Of a stretch of 64,000 bases of DNA, positions 45,767 to 55,079 are shown in pieces. This DNA comes from Ramlibacter alkalitolerans (lineage in GTDB: Bacteria > Pseudomonadota > Gammaproteobacteria > Burkholderiales > Burkholderiaceae_C). The translations under genes were made by a program, and so were the position numbers. The stretch's first letter is position 1; each line of letters begins with the position of its first letter. The notes beneath the pieces were generated by a model. It saw only the letters and a program-made list of their open reading frames with translations, made no database searches and had not been told where the DNA came from. The stretch lies in contig NZ_JAEQND010000002.1 in NCBI RefSeq assembly GCF_016722765.1, positions 310,001 through 374,000 of the forward strand, written 5' to 3'.

Positions 45767-46750
45767 CTAATCGGCCCGGATGTTGTTGGCCTTGGCCACG
45801 CCGGCCCACAAGGGAAGCTCGTTCGCGATGACACGCGCGAATTCCTCCGGGGTGCTGCCCGCCGGGTCGATCGCCAGGGCCGCCATCCGCGCGCGCACGT
45901 CCGGCAGCCTGACGATGCGCTGCACCTCCGCCGCCAGCTTGTCGATGATCGGCTTGGGCGTGCCGGCCGGCGCCAGCAGGCCGCTCCAGAACTGGATGGT
46001 GAGGTCTATGCCCTGTTCGGCCATCGTGGGCACGTCGGGCAGGGCGGCGATGCGCTGCGGCGAGGTGACGGCCAGGCCCTTGAGCAGGCCGCCCTTGATC
46101 GGGCCCACCGCCGGCCCGGAGTCCACCAGCGTGAGCGTCAGCTGCCCCGAGGCGACGCCGTTGACCGACTCCATGCTGCCCTTGTAGGGGATGTGTTCGG
46201 CGTGGATGCCGGTGCGGCTTTTCAGCAGTTCGGTGGCGAGCCGGAACGAGGCCGCGCTGGACCCGTAGTTCGACTTCTCCGGGTTCGCCTTGGTGTAGGC
46301 CGCGAGTTCGGCCACCGACTTGAAAGGCGCGTTCGCAGCCACCGACAGCACCAGCGGGAAGGTGCCCACCAGGGACACCGGCACCAGGTCGCGGGTCGGC
46401 GAATAAGGAAGCTTCTCGTACAGCGCCGGATTGAACACGATCGGCCCGCTCGCCCCCATCAGCAGCGTGTAGCCATCCGGCGCTGCCGTGGCGACGGCGA
46501 CACTGCCGACGATCGCCCCGGTGCTGGGCTTGTTCTCCACCACCACTTCGCGTCCCAGGCCCTCCTGCATCTTCTGGGCGAGGAGGCGCGCCAGGATGTC
46601 GTTGGCGCCGCCGGGTGCATAGCCGACCACGATGCGGATCGGCTTCGCCGGGAAGGCCGCGGCCGCGTTCGGCGCCTGCTGCGCGAGCGCCGGCACGGCG
46701 CACGCGGCGAGCAGGGCGGCGGCGGATTTCAGCAGGGTCTTGCGCTTCAT
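45767..46750 (-). CDS. Bug-family (TctC-like) periplasmic substrate-binding protein
   Basis: 327 residues with a signal peptide cleaved near ALAQ (residue 24). Bug pattern: IRIVVGYAPGGANDILARLL, VVVENKPSTGAIVGSVAVA, AEHIPYKGSMESVNGVASGQ and DVPTMAEQGIDL. It is the last gene of a three-gene minus-strand operon; its start overlaps the PanE-like gene by 4 bases. Likely ligand is a carboxylate used by the two upstream enzymes. The membrane partners TctA/TctB are not encoded here. Confidence 0.92.
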   Translation of the reverse strand: MKRKTLLKSAAALLAACAVPALAQQAPNAAAAFPAKPIRIVVGYAPGGANDILARLLAQKMQEGLGREVVVENKPSTGAIVGSVAVATAAPDGYTLLMGASGPIVFNPALYEKLPYSPTRDLVPVSLVGTFPLVLSVAANAPFKSVAELAAYTKANPEKSNYGSSAASFRLATELLKSRTGIHAEHIPYKGSMESVNGVASGQLTLTLVDSGPAVGPIKGGLLKGLAVTSPQRIAALPDVPTMAEQGIDLTIQFWSGLLAPAGTPKPIIDKLAAEVQRIVRLPDVRARMAALAIDPAGSTPEEFARVIANELPLWAGVAKANNIRAD

Positions 46751-47697
46751 GCGGAGCTCTCCTTGGCGGGGGAATGGCGCTCGCGGGCCGCGTATTCCAG
46801 GCCCTTCACCAGGGCCGTGACCGTGCGGCAGGCCGGCACCGGGATGCCCAGGCGCTCGGCCTGGACGACGATCCAGCCCGTGAGCGCATCGATCTCGGTC
46901 TCCTCGCCACGGGCGATGTCGAGGGCCATCGAGCCGGCGTGGCGCGGCAGGGGGACGGCCCCGGAGCGCACCTTGTGCACGAAGGCCATCGGGTCGAAGG
47001 AGAAGGAGCCGCCGAGTGCCCGCACGACCTGCTGGCATTCCTCGGCCATCGTGTCCACCAGCGCGCACACCTCGGGCACCTCGTAGCGCGCCGCGTTGTG
47101 GCCGGCGACCAGCGCACCCACGGGATTCATCACGCAGTTGAAGACGAACTTGGACCAGACAGTATCCATCGGGTCCTCCAGCACCTCGCAGGGCAGGCCG
47201 GCGGCGCAGAGAAGGTCGCTGAACCAGCGCATGTCGGCCAGGCTGCCTTGCCAGGGGCCGATCCACGTGTTGCCGCGGATCAGGTGTTCCACCTGGCCGG
47301 GCGCCACGTAGCGGCCGGCTGTCATGGTTGCCCCGCGCGCGACGGGTGCGCCGGTGGCGGCCAGCAGTTCGGCATTGCCCATGCCGTTCTGCAGCGTGAG
47401 CAGCAGCGGCCGCGAGGCCAGGTGGCCGGCCAGGTCCTGCAGCACCTGCGCGGTGGCGCGCGACTTGACCAGGAACACGATCGCGTCGAAGGGTTGCGCT
47501 ATGAGTTCGCTGGCGTGGGTCACGCAGGGGAAATGGGCGCGCAGCCGCGTGGCGCCCTGCAATTCCAGTCCGTGTTCGCTGATGCAGCGGGCATGCGCCA
47601 CGTTGCTGTCGACGCCGACCACCTGCGCGTACCCGGCCAGCTTGGCCGCCACGATGCCGCCGATGGCGCCGACGCCCACCACCAGGACGCGCGTCAT
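46747..47697 (-). CDS. Ketopantoate reductase family protein (PanE/ApbA type)
   Basis: 316 residues. Rossmann motif VVGVGAIGGIVAAKLAG at the N-terminus, LVKSRATAQVL and LTLQNGMGNAELL in the nucleotide domain, and the catalytic-lysine helix DTVWSKFVFNCVMNPVGALV near residue 180. True PanE reduces ketopantoate for pantothenate synthesis; many paralogues act on other 2-oxo acids. The operon (TPP enzyme and Bug receptor) suggests a catabolic paralogue rather than the biosynthetic enzyme. Overlaps both neighbours by 4 bases. Confidence 0.85.
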   Translation of the reverse strand: MTRVLVVGVGAIGGIVAAKLAGYAQVVGVDSNVAHARCISEHGLELQGATRLRAHFPCVTHASELIAQPFDAIVFLVKSRATAQVLQDLAGHLASRPLLLTLQNGMGNAELLAATGAPVARGATMTAGRYVAPGQVEHLIRGNTWIGPWQGSLADMRWFSDLLCAAGLPCEVLEDPMDTVWSKFVFNCVMNPVGALVAGHNAARYEVPEVCALVDTMAEECQQVVRALGGSFSFDPMAFVHKVRSGAVPLPRHAGSMALDIARGEETEIDALTGWIVVQAERLGIPVPACRTVTALVKGLEYAARERHSPAKESSA

Positions 47698-49421
47698 GGT
47701 GCCGCCACCTTCACCTGCAGGACGGCCGCGCGGCCGCTGTCGACCGCTTGCAGGCAGCGCTGCAAGGCGGGGGCCAGCTCCTGCGGTTCCTCCACGAACT
47801 CGCCGTGCGCGCCGAAGGCCTGCGCCACCTGGTCGAAGCGGCGGACCTCGCCCTCGAGCCGCGCATGGAACTGCCTGGCCTGCGCCGCTTCGCCTTCGGG
47901 GTAGACGCGCAGCACGGCTTCCTGCACGGCCTGCCAGCCACCGTTGTCGAGGACGACGGTGAGGATCGGCAGTCGGTAGCGCTGCGCCACCGCATACACC
48001 GACGTCGGCGTCGAGAAGTGGAAGCCGCCGTCGCCGCACACCTGCACGACGCGCTGCGCGGGGCGGGCGAGCCTGGCGCCCAGCGCCATGCCGCCGCTGT
48101 AGCCGAGGCCGCCGCCGGAGCAGCCGATCAAAGTGCCGGGACGCGTGCGCCGGATCTGGGTCAGCACCGCCGGTGCGTTGCGGATCGCTTCGTTGACCAC
48201 GATGTCGTCCTGCGACAGCGCGCGGTCCAGCGTGGCGCAGGCGAAGGCGGGGGCGATCGCGCCGCGGCTGCCGGCGTGCGCCGCGGCGGCGGCGATGGCG
48301 CGCCTGCGCTCGTCGCCTTCACGTTCCCAGCCGGCCGTGCGTTGCGCGACCCGCGCGCGCCAACCGGCGTCGGCCTGGGCGCGCACCGCCTCCAGCACCT
48401 CGGTGAGCGCCGCGGTGCAGTCGGCCTGCAGGCGCAGGTCGGTCGCGAAGCCCCACATAGGGAAGTCCTGCTTGAGCGGGTCGATGTCGATGTGGATGAA
48501 GCGCGTGGCGGCGTCGGGGCGCGTGAACTTCGGCAGCCAGGGGACATCGACATCGAGCAGCAGGCACAGGTCCGCCCCGGCGAGGGCTTTCGCGGGGTCG
48601 AAGCCGCCGAAGCAGGGCGCCTCGCGCGACACGCTCATGGCCGTCGGCATGAATTCGTGGACGCGGATGCCGCACTCGGTGGCCAGCGCCTCCAGTGCCG
48701 CCACGGCCTCGGGCCGCCGCCCCAGGTAGGACGTGATGACGATCGGCTTGCTCGCCTGCAGCAGGGCGCGGGCGACCTCCCGTGCCGCATCGGCCGGGAT
48801 GCCGCCGGCGCGCACGGGCCCGTAGCGTTCGGCGGGGAAGCTCGCGACTTCCGTCGCGCAGGATTCGGCCAGCGTCTCGCGCGGCAGCGTGAGGAACACC
48901 GGCCCCGCCGGGTCGCTGTGCATCACGCTGTGCGCACGCCGCAGCACCTCCTTGGCCACCAGGCCGCTGGGCAGCGTGTATTCCCACTTCACGTACGGCC
49001 GCACCAGGCTGCCGATGTCGAACGGGTCCTGCACGAAGTGCACGTAGTTGTCGCGCGAGCCGGTGAGTTCGCCGCGCAGCGTGAAGGGCGACTTGCCGGC
49101 CATCAGCAGCACCGGCCAGCGCGAGCGGAACAGGTTGTGCATGCCCATCGCCGCATTGGCCGTGCCGGCGTCGACGTGCACCAGCACGCCCTGGCCGCGG
49201 CCGGTGACGGCCGCATGGCCGCCCGCCATGTGGATCGCGACGTTCTCGTGCGGGCACAGCAGCACCTGCGGCTGCGGCCGCCCTTCGCGGGTGAACTGCG
49301 CCATCGCCTCGATCAGCGACACGTGGTCGGTGCCGAGGTTGCAGAAGAGGTACTCGAGGCCCGCTTCCGCCAGCCCCTCGAGGAAGTGGTGGGCCGCGGT
49401 GCTGCGTGCTTGCGGTTTCAT
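47694..49421 (-). CDS. Thiamine-pyrophosphate-dependent enzyme (acetolactate synthase/decarboxylase superfamily)
   Basis: 575 residues. The N-terminal domain holds the activating glutamate in [19 protein letters not shown]; the central domain resembles the FAD/regulatory domain of the superfamily; the C-terminal domain carries the TPP motif [11 protein letters not shown] ... VVLDNGGW. Members carry out decarboxylation or carboligation of 2-oxo acids. I cannot assign acetolactate synthase, benzoylformate decarboxylase or sulfoacetaldehyde acetyltransferase from motifs. First gene of the operon; divergent from dodecin across 160 bases. Confidence 0.88.
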   Translation of the reverse strand: MKPQARSTAAHHFLEGLAEAGLEYLFCNLGTDHVSLIEAMAQFTREGRPQPQVLLCPHENVAIHMAGGHAAVTGRGQGVLVHVDAGTANAAMGMHNLFRSRWPVLLMAGKSPFTLRGELTGSRDNYVHFVQDPFDIGSLVRPYVKWEYTLPSGLVAKEVLRRAHSVMHSDPAGPVFLTLPRETLAESCATEVASFPAERYGPVRAGGIPADAAREVARALLQASKPIVITSYLGRRPEAVAALEALATECGIRVHEFMPTAMSVSREAPCFGGFDPAKALAGADLCLLLDVDVPWLPKFTRPDAATRFIHIDIDPLKQDFPMWGFATDLRLQADCTAALTEVLEAVRAQADAGWRARVAQRTAGWEREGDERRRAIAAAAAHAGSRGAIAPAFACATLDRALSQDDIVVNEAIRNAPAVLTQIRRTRPGTLIGCSGGGLGYSGGMALGARLARPAQRVVQVCGDGGFHFSTPTSVYAVAQRYRLPILTVVLDNGGWQAVQEAVLRVYPEGEAAQARQFHARLEGEVRRFDQVAQAFGAHGEFVEEPQELAPALQRCLQAVDSGRAAVLQVKVAAP

Positions 49422-49581
49422 GGTCCTGCCTGGAGCGGCGCCTGCACCTGCCGCGGCGCCCGGGCTCGGAAGGATAGGCGCCACGGCCGCGTTGCCCAGA
49501 TGGGGGAAACCCCGTTCACGCCGGACGGCGCCGCGCGGCCGGCATGCCGCTGGCAAGATGCGGCGAGACCAGGAGGCCCGC

Positions 49582-49788
49582 ATGTCCAACCACGTCTACA
49601 AGACCCTCGAGATCACCGGCTCGTCGCCGACCGGCATCGAGGATGCCGTCAACGGCGCGATCGCCAAGGCCAGCGAGACGGTGCGCAACATGCAGTGGTT
49701 CAGCGTCGAGGAGACGCGCGGCCACATCGAGGACGGCAAGGTGGCCCACTGGCAGGTCACCATCAAGGTCGGGTTCACGCTGGAATAG
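49582..49788 (+). CDS. Dodecin family flavin-binding protein
   Basis: 68 residues, the usual dodecin length. The family signature is nearly complete: [19 protein letters not shown], then [20 protein letters not shown] and [12 protein letters not shown], including the tryptophan that stacks on flavin. Dodecins form dodecamers that store or buffer riboflavin/FMN. A near-perfect ribosome site (AGGAGG) lies 6 bases before the ATG. Convergent with the VOC gene, with only 16 bases between. Confidence 0.95.
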   Translation: MSNHVYKTLEITGSSPTGIEDAVNGAIAKASETVRNMQWFSVEETRGHIEDGKVAHWQVTIKVGFTLE

Positions 49789-49804
49789 CCCTCGCGCGCC
49801 GCGC

Positions 49805-50239
49805 TCAGGGCGCGGTGCCTTCCGCCAGTTGCAGGTCCGGGTTGAAGGCCACCTCCCACAGGTGGCCGTCCGGGTCCTGGAAGTAGGCGGCGTAGCCGCC
49901 CCAGAAGGTGTCGTGGGGGCGCTTGACGATGGTCGCGCCCGCGCGCTCCGCCAGCGCGATCGCCTCGTCGACTTCGCCCCGCGAGCCCACGTTGTGGGCC
50001 AGGTTGAACTCCGCCGGGCTGCGCGGTCCCACCGGCAGGCCGCAGTCGCGCGCGAGGCTGGCGCGGGGCCAGAGCGCCAGGCCCAGGCCCGCATCGAGCT
50101 TGAAGAACACCACCGCGCCGTACTCGAACTGCTGGCCGACGATGCCTTCGGTGGGCCAGCCCAGGCCGTCGCGGTAGAAGGCCAGTGCGCGTTCCAGGTC
50201 GTCGACGCCGAGGGTGATGAGGGTGATGCGCGGTCGCAT
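49805..50239 (-). CDS. VOC (glyoxalase/bleomycin-resistance fold) protein
   Basis: 144 residues, one VOC module pair: ITLITLGVDDLERALAFYRD, GAVVFFKLDAGLGLALWPR, and the C-terminal PHDTFWGGYAAYFQDPDGHL with WEVAFNP. The conserved Glu/His metal ligands can be placed in part only. Typical of small cytoplasmic VOC proteins of unknown substrate. It lies 23 bases downstream of the GFA gene on the same strand, probably one transcript. Confidence 0.88.
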   Translation of the reverse strand: MRPRITLITLGVDDLERALAFYRDGLGWPTEGIVGQQFEYGAVVFFKLDAGLGLALWPRASLARDCGLPVGPRSPAEFNLAHNVGSRGEVDEAIALAERAGATIVKRPHDTFWGGYAAYFQDPDGHLWEVAFNPDLQLAEGTAP

Positions 50240-50262
50240 GCGGACCTCCGGGGAAGGATTTT

Positions 50263-50781
50263 TCAGGGCTTGCGCTTCGAAGCCTGCCAGGCCTCGATCT
50301 GCGGCAGCAGGGCGCGCCGGCGCGCAAGGCTTTCCGCCGGCCAGTACGCCTCGCGGTCGTAGTACTCCGGCACGGCCGGCGTGCCGGGGTCCAGCACGAT
50401 CCAGGGCTGCCGGGTCGCGGTGAAGATGTGGATGTCCGGCGGCAGCGCGTCGGGTGTGTCGAGGGTGCCCACCCGGACGAACTTCACCGCCGGGCCCGAT
50501 CCCGCGTAATGGCTCCACAAGGCCAGGTGGCAGTGCGGGCAGCGCGCGATCTGCTGCCCCTGCCCGCTTTCGGAAGGCGTGTGGACCAGCATCACCTCGC
50601 CGGCGAGCGCCTCCACCTGGTCGCTTTCGATCAGCGCGTTGAGCGCGAACGACGCACCCGATTCGCGCTGGCACCAGCGGCAGTGGCAGCAGTGCACGAA
50701 CAGCGGCCGGGCGTGCATGCGATAGCGCACCTGGCCGCAGTCGCAGCCACCGTCCAGGGAAAAGGCTCCGGGCTCGGTCAT
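50263..50781 (-). CDS. GFA (glutathione-dependent formaldehyde-activating) family protein
   Basis: 172 residues. Zinc-site cysteines appear in the family order: GGCDCGQVRYRM, HCCHCRWCQRESG and ARCPHCHLALWSHY. Family members resemble Gfa, which was proposed to help form S-hydroxymethylglutathione, but most are uncharacterised. Divergent from the acyl-CoA dehydrogenase gene across 154 bases; co-directional with the VOC gene. Confidence 0.9.
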   Translation of the reverse strand: MTEPGAFSLDGGCDCGQVRYRMHARPLFVHCCHCRWCQRESGASFALNALIESDQVEALAGEVMLVHTPSESGQGQQIARCPHCHLALWSHYAGSGPAVKFVRVGTLDTPDALPPDIHIFTATRQPWIVLDPGTPAVPEYYDREAYWPAESLARRRALLPQIEAWQASKRKP

Positions 50782-50935
50782 GGCAGGGTGGCGGGAAAGT
50801 GTGGCACCGCGCCCGGCGCGCCGCAACTGCATGTGCACTGTCGCCAGCCTCGTTAGATCGAAAGTCCGCTTTGCGCGAACGCAGGGAAGCGCGCCGGTCC
50901 TTCGTGCATCATCCCCGTTCGTAGCCGGAGGAGAC

Positions 50936-52618
50936 ATGCCCCAGAACCCGCAGGACCCGATCGCCACCGCCCGCAGCTTCCTCGTGCGACTGCGCGCGGC
51001 GTTCGAAGCCAGCGCGCTCGCGCTCGCGCAACGTTGCAGCGCGGGCGGCAAGCTCAGTGGCCGCAAGCTCGATGCCGAGCAGGTCGCCTCCTTCGAGCTG
51101 GCCTGGGCGGCTGCGGACCTGCTGGCGGCCGAGGCCGGCGTCGCCAGCCTGCGTGCGGACAGCAGCGAGATGGACCAGCAACTGGCGCTGCTGTTCGCCG
51201 CCGAAGCCGGCGACGCGGTGCTGGGCCGCCTGCACATGCTGGATCTGGAGCTGGGCCGCCCGCGCGAGCCGCTGCGCAGCCTGCGGGACGATCCGGCGTG
51301 GGAGGCGCTGTGCCTCGCGGCCGCCGGCGCGCAGGCGCTCGATGCCGCCGGTCGCGCCGTCGCCGCGTCGGACGGCGAGGTCGGGCAGCTCGCGCTGGAC
51401 GAGTCGCATGCCATGGCGCAGGACGCGTTCCGCCGCTTCGCCGCCGACGTGGTGGCGCCGCAGGCCGAAGCCATCCACCGCCACAACCTCACCGTGCCCG
51501 AGTCGCTGCTGCGGCCGCTGCGCGAGATGGGCGTCTTCGGCCTGTCGGTGCCGCAGCAGTACGGCGGCAGCGCGCCCGACGACCGCGAGGACGCGCTGCT
51601 GATGGTGCTGGTGACGGAAGCCCTGTCGGAAGGTTCGCTCGCGGCGGCCGGCAGCCTGATCACCCGGCCCGAGATCCTCTCGCGTGCGCTGCTGGCCGGC
51701 GGCACGCGCGAGCAGCAGGCGCACTGGCTGCCGAGGCTCGCCGCCGGCGATCCCCTGTGCGCGATCGCGATCACCGAGCCCGACTACGGCTCCGACGTCG
51801 CCGGCCTCGCGCTGCGCGCCACGCGCGTGCAGGGCGGCTGGCGCCTGGGCGGCGCCAAGACCTGGTGCACCTTCGCCGGCAAGGCCGGCGTGCTGATGGT
51901 GGTGGCCCGCACGGACCCCGACCGCGCGCTGGGCCACAAGGGCCTGAGCGTGCTGCTGGTGGAAAAGCCCTCGTTCGAGGGCCACGACTTCGTGTACCGC
52001 CAGCCCGAAGGCGGCACGCTCAGCGGCCGCGCGATCCCCACGATCGGCTACCGCGGCATGCATTCCTTCGACCTGTCGTTCGAGGACCTGTTCGTGCCCG
52101 ACGCCAATGTGCTGGGGGGCGAAGCGGGCCTGGGCAAGGGCTTCTACTACACCATGGCCGGCATGGTCGGCGGGCGCATGCAGACCGCCGCCCGCGCCTG
52201 CGGCGTGATGCGGGCGGCCCTGCGCGCGGCCATCCGCTACAGCCACGACCGCAAGGTGTTCGGCCAGGCGCTGGTGGAATTCCCGCTCACGCGGGCCAAG
52301 CTGGCGCGCATGGGCGCGCGGCTCGCGACCTGCCGCCAACTCGCCGGTTCGGTGGCCGCCCTGGTCGACCGCGGCGAAGGGCGCATGGAAGCGAGCCTGG
52401 TCAAGCTGCTCGCCTGCCGCTCCGCCGAGATGGTCACGCGCGAGGCGCTGCAGCTGCACGGCGGCATGGGCTATGCCGAGGAGTCGGCCGTCAGCCGCTA
52501 CTTCGTCGATGCGCGCGTGCTGTCGATCTTCGAAGGCGCCGAGGAAACGCTGGCCCTGAAGGTCGTGGCGCGCAGCCTGATGGAGCGCGCGCTCGGCGTC
52601 GCGCCGACCGGCGCGTAA
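50936..52618 (+). CDS. Acyl-CoA dehydrogenase with N-terminal helical extension
   Basis: 560 residues. The C-terminal 390 residues are a standard acyl-CoA dehydrogenase: GVFGLSVPQQYGG, ITEPDYGSDVAGLALRATRV (FAD/substrate loop), RKVFGQALVEFPLTRAKLAR and LQLHGGMGYAEESAVSRYF with FEGAEETLALKV at the end. The first 160 residues are an extra Ala-rich helical region (RSFLVRLRAAFEASALALAQ, then LAWAAADLLAAEAG) not found in classical 380-residue enzymes. Strong ribosome site GGAGGAG before the ATG. It oxidises an acyl-CoA ester with FAD; chain specificity unknown. Confidence 0.9.
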   Translation: MPQNPQDPIATARSFLVRLRAAFEASALALAQRCSAGGKLSGRKLDAEQVASFELAWAAADLLAAEAGVASLRADSSEMDQQLALLFAAEAGDAVLGRLHMLDLELGRPREPLRSLRDDPAWEALCLAAAGAQALDAAGRAVAASDGEVGQLALDESHAMAQDAFRRFAADVVAPQAEAIHRHNLTVPESLLRPLREMGVFGLSVPQQYGGSAPDDREDALLMVLVTEALSEGSLAAAGSLITRPEILSRALLAGGTREQQAHWLPRLAAGDPLCAIAITEPDYGSDVAGLALRATRVQGGWRLGGAKTWCTFAGKAGVLMVVARTDPDRALGHKGLSVLLVEKPSFEGHDFVYRQPEGGTLSGRAIPTIGYRGMHSFDLSFEDLFVPDANVLGGEAGLGKGFYYTMAGMVGGRMQTAARACGVMRAALRAAIRYSHDRKVFGQALVEFPLTRAKLARMGARLATCRQLAGSVAALVDRGEGRMEASLVKLLACRSAEMVTREALQLHGGMGYAEESAVSRYFVDARVLSIFEGAEETLALKVVARSLMERALGVAPTGA

Positions 52619-52737
52619 GGGTTGCGGCTTCCTTCGCGTTCGGTGCGTTGCTGCACTGCACGCTAGGGTAGGTCCCATGCTGCGGGCCGGAGCGGCTGGC
52701 TACCGTCGAGCCTTTTGTGCCCTACGGAGCCACACGC

Positions 52738-53196
52738 ATGACCACGGCTTTGACACCGCGAGCCCGCAACCACGAGGGCCTCGGCCCGCTCGCCTCCCGC
52801 GTCGTCCACGCCAACGAGATGGACTGGGAACCGATCCGCTACCCGGGCTGCTACGTGAAGACCTTGATGGTCGATCCGAAGCAGGGGCTGCTGACCGTGC
52901 TGCTGAAGATGGATCCCGGCGCGCAACTGCCGGACCACGAGCACACCCTCGTGGAGCAGACCTACATGCTCGAAGGCCGCCTGGTCGACCTGGACGGACC
53001 GGAGAAGGGCCTGGAGGTCGGCCCCGGCGAATTCGTCTGGCGCCCGGCCGGCAGCCGCCACTCCGCCTGGACGCCCGAGGGCGGGCTGATGCTGGCCGTG
53101 TTCCAGGTGCCGAACAAGTTCTTCGAGCAGGACGGCTCGGTGGTCGACCTGGTCGGCAACGCCTGGGGCACGAAGTGGGGCCACGTGGTCGCCTGA
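52738..53196 (+). CDS. Cupin-domain protein (ChrR-like fold)
   Basis: 152 residues. Cupin motifs are PDHEHTLVEQTYMLEGRLVD and GPGEFVWRPAGSRHSAWTPE, with His/Glu metal-type ligands. The longer spacing and anti-sigma ChrR-like layout are common in small proteins of catabolic operons. It starts 119 bases after the dehydrogenase and 17 bases before the TRAP receptor gene, so it may serve with the latter. Confidence 0.85.
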   Translation: MTTALTPRARNHEGLGPLASRVVHANEMDWEPIRYPGCYVKTLMVDPKQGLLTVLLKMDPGAQLPDHEHTLVEQTYMLEGRLVDLDGPEKGLEVGPGEFVWRPAGSRHSAWTPEGGLMLAVFQVPNKFFEQDGSVVDLVGNAWGTKWGHVVA

Positions 53197-53213
53197 ACGA
53201 AAGCAGTACCAAC

Positions 53214-54186
53214 ATGAAGTCGATGTACGCCGCCGCCACGGTGATGGCCCTGGCCCTGTCCGCCCCCGCTGCCTTTGCCGAGAAGGTGAAATGGGACCTG
53301 CCGGCAGGCTATGCCGAGAACAACTTCCACACGCAGAACCTGCGCTGGTTCGCCGACGAGGTGAAGAAGGCCACCAAGGGCGAAGTGGAGATCCAGGTCC
53401 ACAGCAATGCCTCGCTCTACAAGCTGCCGGAGATCAAGCGCTCCGTGCAGGGGGGGCCAGGTGGCCATCGGCGAGATCCTGCTGTCCAACCACGGCAACG
53501 AGGACCCGATCTACGAAGCCGACATGATCCCCTTCCTGGCCGCGGGCTTCGACCGGTCGTGGAAGCTGTACACGGTGCAAAAGCCGATCCTGCAGGAGCG
53601 CCTGGGCAAGCAGGGCATGCGCATGCTGTACTCGGTGGCCTGGCCGGGCAACGGCATCTTCAGCAAGACGCCGATGGATTCGCTGGCGGCCTTCAAGGGC
53701 GCCAAGTTCCGCGCCTACAACCGCATCACCGCGCGCTTCGCCGAGGAACTCGGCGCGCAGCCCACGACCATCCAGGCCGCGGAGCTGGCGCAGGCGTTCA
53801 CCATGAACATGGCGAGCACCATGATCGCCTCGCCGCAGATCGGCGTCGACACCAAGGCCTGGGAGTTCCTGACATCGTTCTACGACACCAATGCCATGCA
53901 TCCGCGCAATGCGGTGATCGTCAACGAGCGCGAGTTCGCCAGGCTGTCGAAGGACAACCAGGAAGCGATCGTCAAGGTCGCGGCGCAGGCGGAAGCGCGG
54001 GGCTGGGACATGGCGCGCGCGGCAGCGAAAGCCTCGGTCGATGCGCTGGCGAAGAACGGCCTGAAGGTCTACGAGCCCTCGGCCCCGATGCGCGCGGACT
54101 TCGAGCGCGTGAGCCAGCGGCTGATCGACGAGTGGAGCAGGAAGGCGGGAGCGGACGGCGAGAAGATCGTCAAGGGGATGCGCTGA
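53214..54186 (+). pseudogene. TRAP transporter substrate-binding protein (DctP family), frameshifted
   Basis: The first part (MKSMYAAATVMALALSAPAA, a signal peptide, then KVKWDLPAGYAENNFH and LYKLPEIKRSVQGG) and the second part (QVAIGEILLSNHGNEDPIYE to KIVKGMR) are in different frames. The break is at a run of seven Gs (53450-53456): six Gs would read VQGGQVAIGE without interruption. Without the extra base the gene would encode 323 residues, normal for DctP. The extra G may be a real mutation, a phase-variable tract or a sequencing error. Such receptors bind carboxylates for TRAP uptake; no DctQ/DctM genes are present nearby. Confidence 0.88.
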
Positions 54187-54194
54187 GGCGCGGC

Positions 54195-54213
54195 GGGCGG
54201 CCTGGTGCCGCCC
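54195..54213. terminator. Hairpin between convergent TRAP receptor and lipoprotein genes
   Basis: GGGCGGC (54195-54201) pairs with GCCGCCC (54207-54213) around a 5-base loop, filling most of the 27-base gap between two converging genes. It probably serves both directions. Confidence 0.55.
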
Positions 54214-55041
54214 TCATTCCACCTTCGTGTAGCGCGACGTGTTGGTCTGGTGCTCGTTCAGCTGCACCTTGACGGGAAGGTAGATCCCCGCGTCCAGCAG
54301 GAATGCGTAGACGCCTTCTCGCGGCGTCTTGCCGTCCTCGGCGTAGCTGCACGTCACCGGGACGTACTTGCCCGGCAGGCCGGCCCCCAGATCCGTTGCG
54401 GGCATCGCTTGCGAGCCCACCGTGCAGGTCGCCGAGTCGGTGAGCGTGCGCAGCTTGTTCGAGGAGTACACGGCACCGGCGAACCGGCGCTGTTCCTGCC
54501 GCGTCGCTTCGTACGAGAACGTACTGCCGGGCGTGGGGTTGCAGATGTTGGACGTGCTCGACTTGAAGCTGACGATGCGGGACCGCCCGCCTGTGTCGCG
54601 CTTGCTGCTGATCGGAAGGGGAATGAACACCCCGCCGACCGGAGCGGCCGTCGTGGTTTGCGAGTCGCTCGTCGAGCCGGACTCGACCAGCAGCGGCACC
54701 AGCCCGCAGAGGCTTGTCGACTTCGTGCTCCAGGCAGCGGCTGCGGAGGGCGTCTTGAAGTTGCCGGTCGACGTGGTGGAAAGCCGATGCCCCTCCTGCC
54801 AGCGAAAGGTCAATCGCTCCTCGCTGGGGAGCCAGCGTCCGAGGTCGAACTTGTGAGCGAGGGTGGTGCTGCTATTGAGCGTCAGGAGTTCCACAGCCGC
54901 GGGATGGGCAGGGTGGTGCGGCGCCAGCGCTGCATCGAGCTCCGGTGGGATCCGCAGATCGATGTCGCCCTCGATGCTGGTCCCTTGGGAAGCGCAGCCG
55001 GCAAGGGCCAGGAGGCAGGCGAAGGGGATGGGGAGCTTCAT
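54214..55041 (-). CDS. Hypothetical lipoprotein
   Basis: 275 residues. Lipoprotein signal MKLPIPFACLLALAGCAS with the lipobox Cys at residue 16. The mature protein is Ser/Thr-rich, with four further cysteines (LCGLVPLL, NICNPTPG, ATCTVGS, TCSYAED) that could form two disulfides, and ends in a segment predicted to be beta-rich (REGVYAFLLDAGIYLPVKVQ). No family recognised. Slightly lower GC and a less biased composition than its neighbours. It lies 38 bases downstream of hemG on the same strand. Confidence 0.75.
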   Translation of the reverse strand: MKLPIPFACLLALAGCASQGTSIEGDIDLRIPPELDAALAPHHPAHPAAVELLTLNSSTTLAHKFDLGRWLPSEERLTFRWQEGHRLSTTSTGNFKTPSAAAAWSTKSTSLCGLVPLLVESGSTSDSQTTTAAPVGGVFIPLPISSKRDTGGRSRIVSFKSSTSNICNPTPGSTFSYEATRQEQRRFAGAVYSSNKLRTLTDSATCTVGSQAMPATDLGAGLPGKYVPVTCSYAEDGKTPREGVYAFLLDAGIYLPVKVQLNEHQTNTSRYTKVE

Positions 55042-55079
55042 GGTGGCGATCGATGCATTGGAAAGGAAGGACGCCGCGG

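Noticed and set aside
46747..47697. Assignment as the biosynthetic panE
   Set aside because: The fold is right, but the operon has a TPP enzyme and a solute receptor and no pantothenate genes, so only the family was named.
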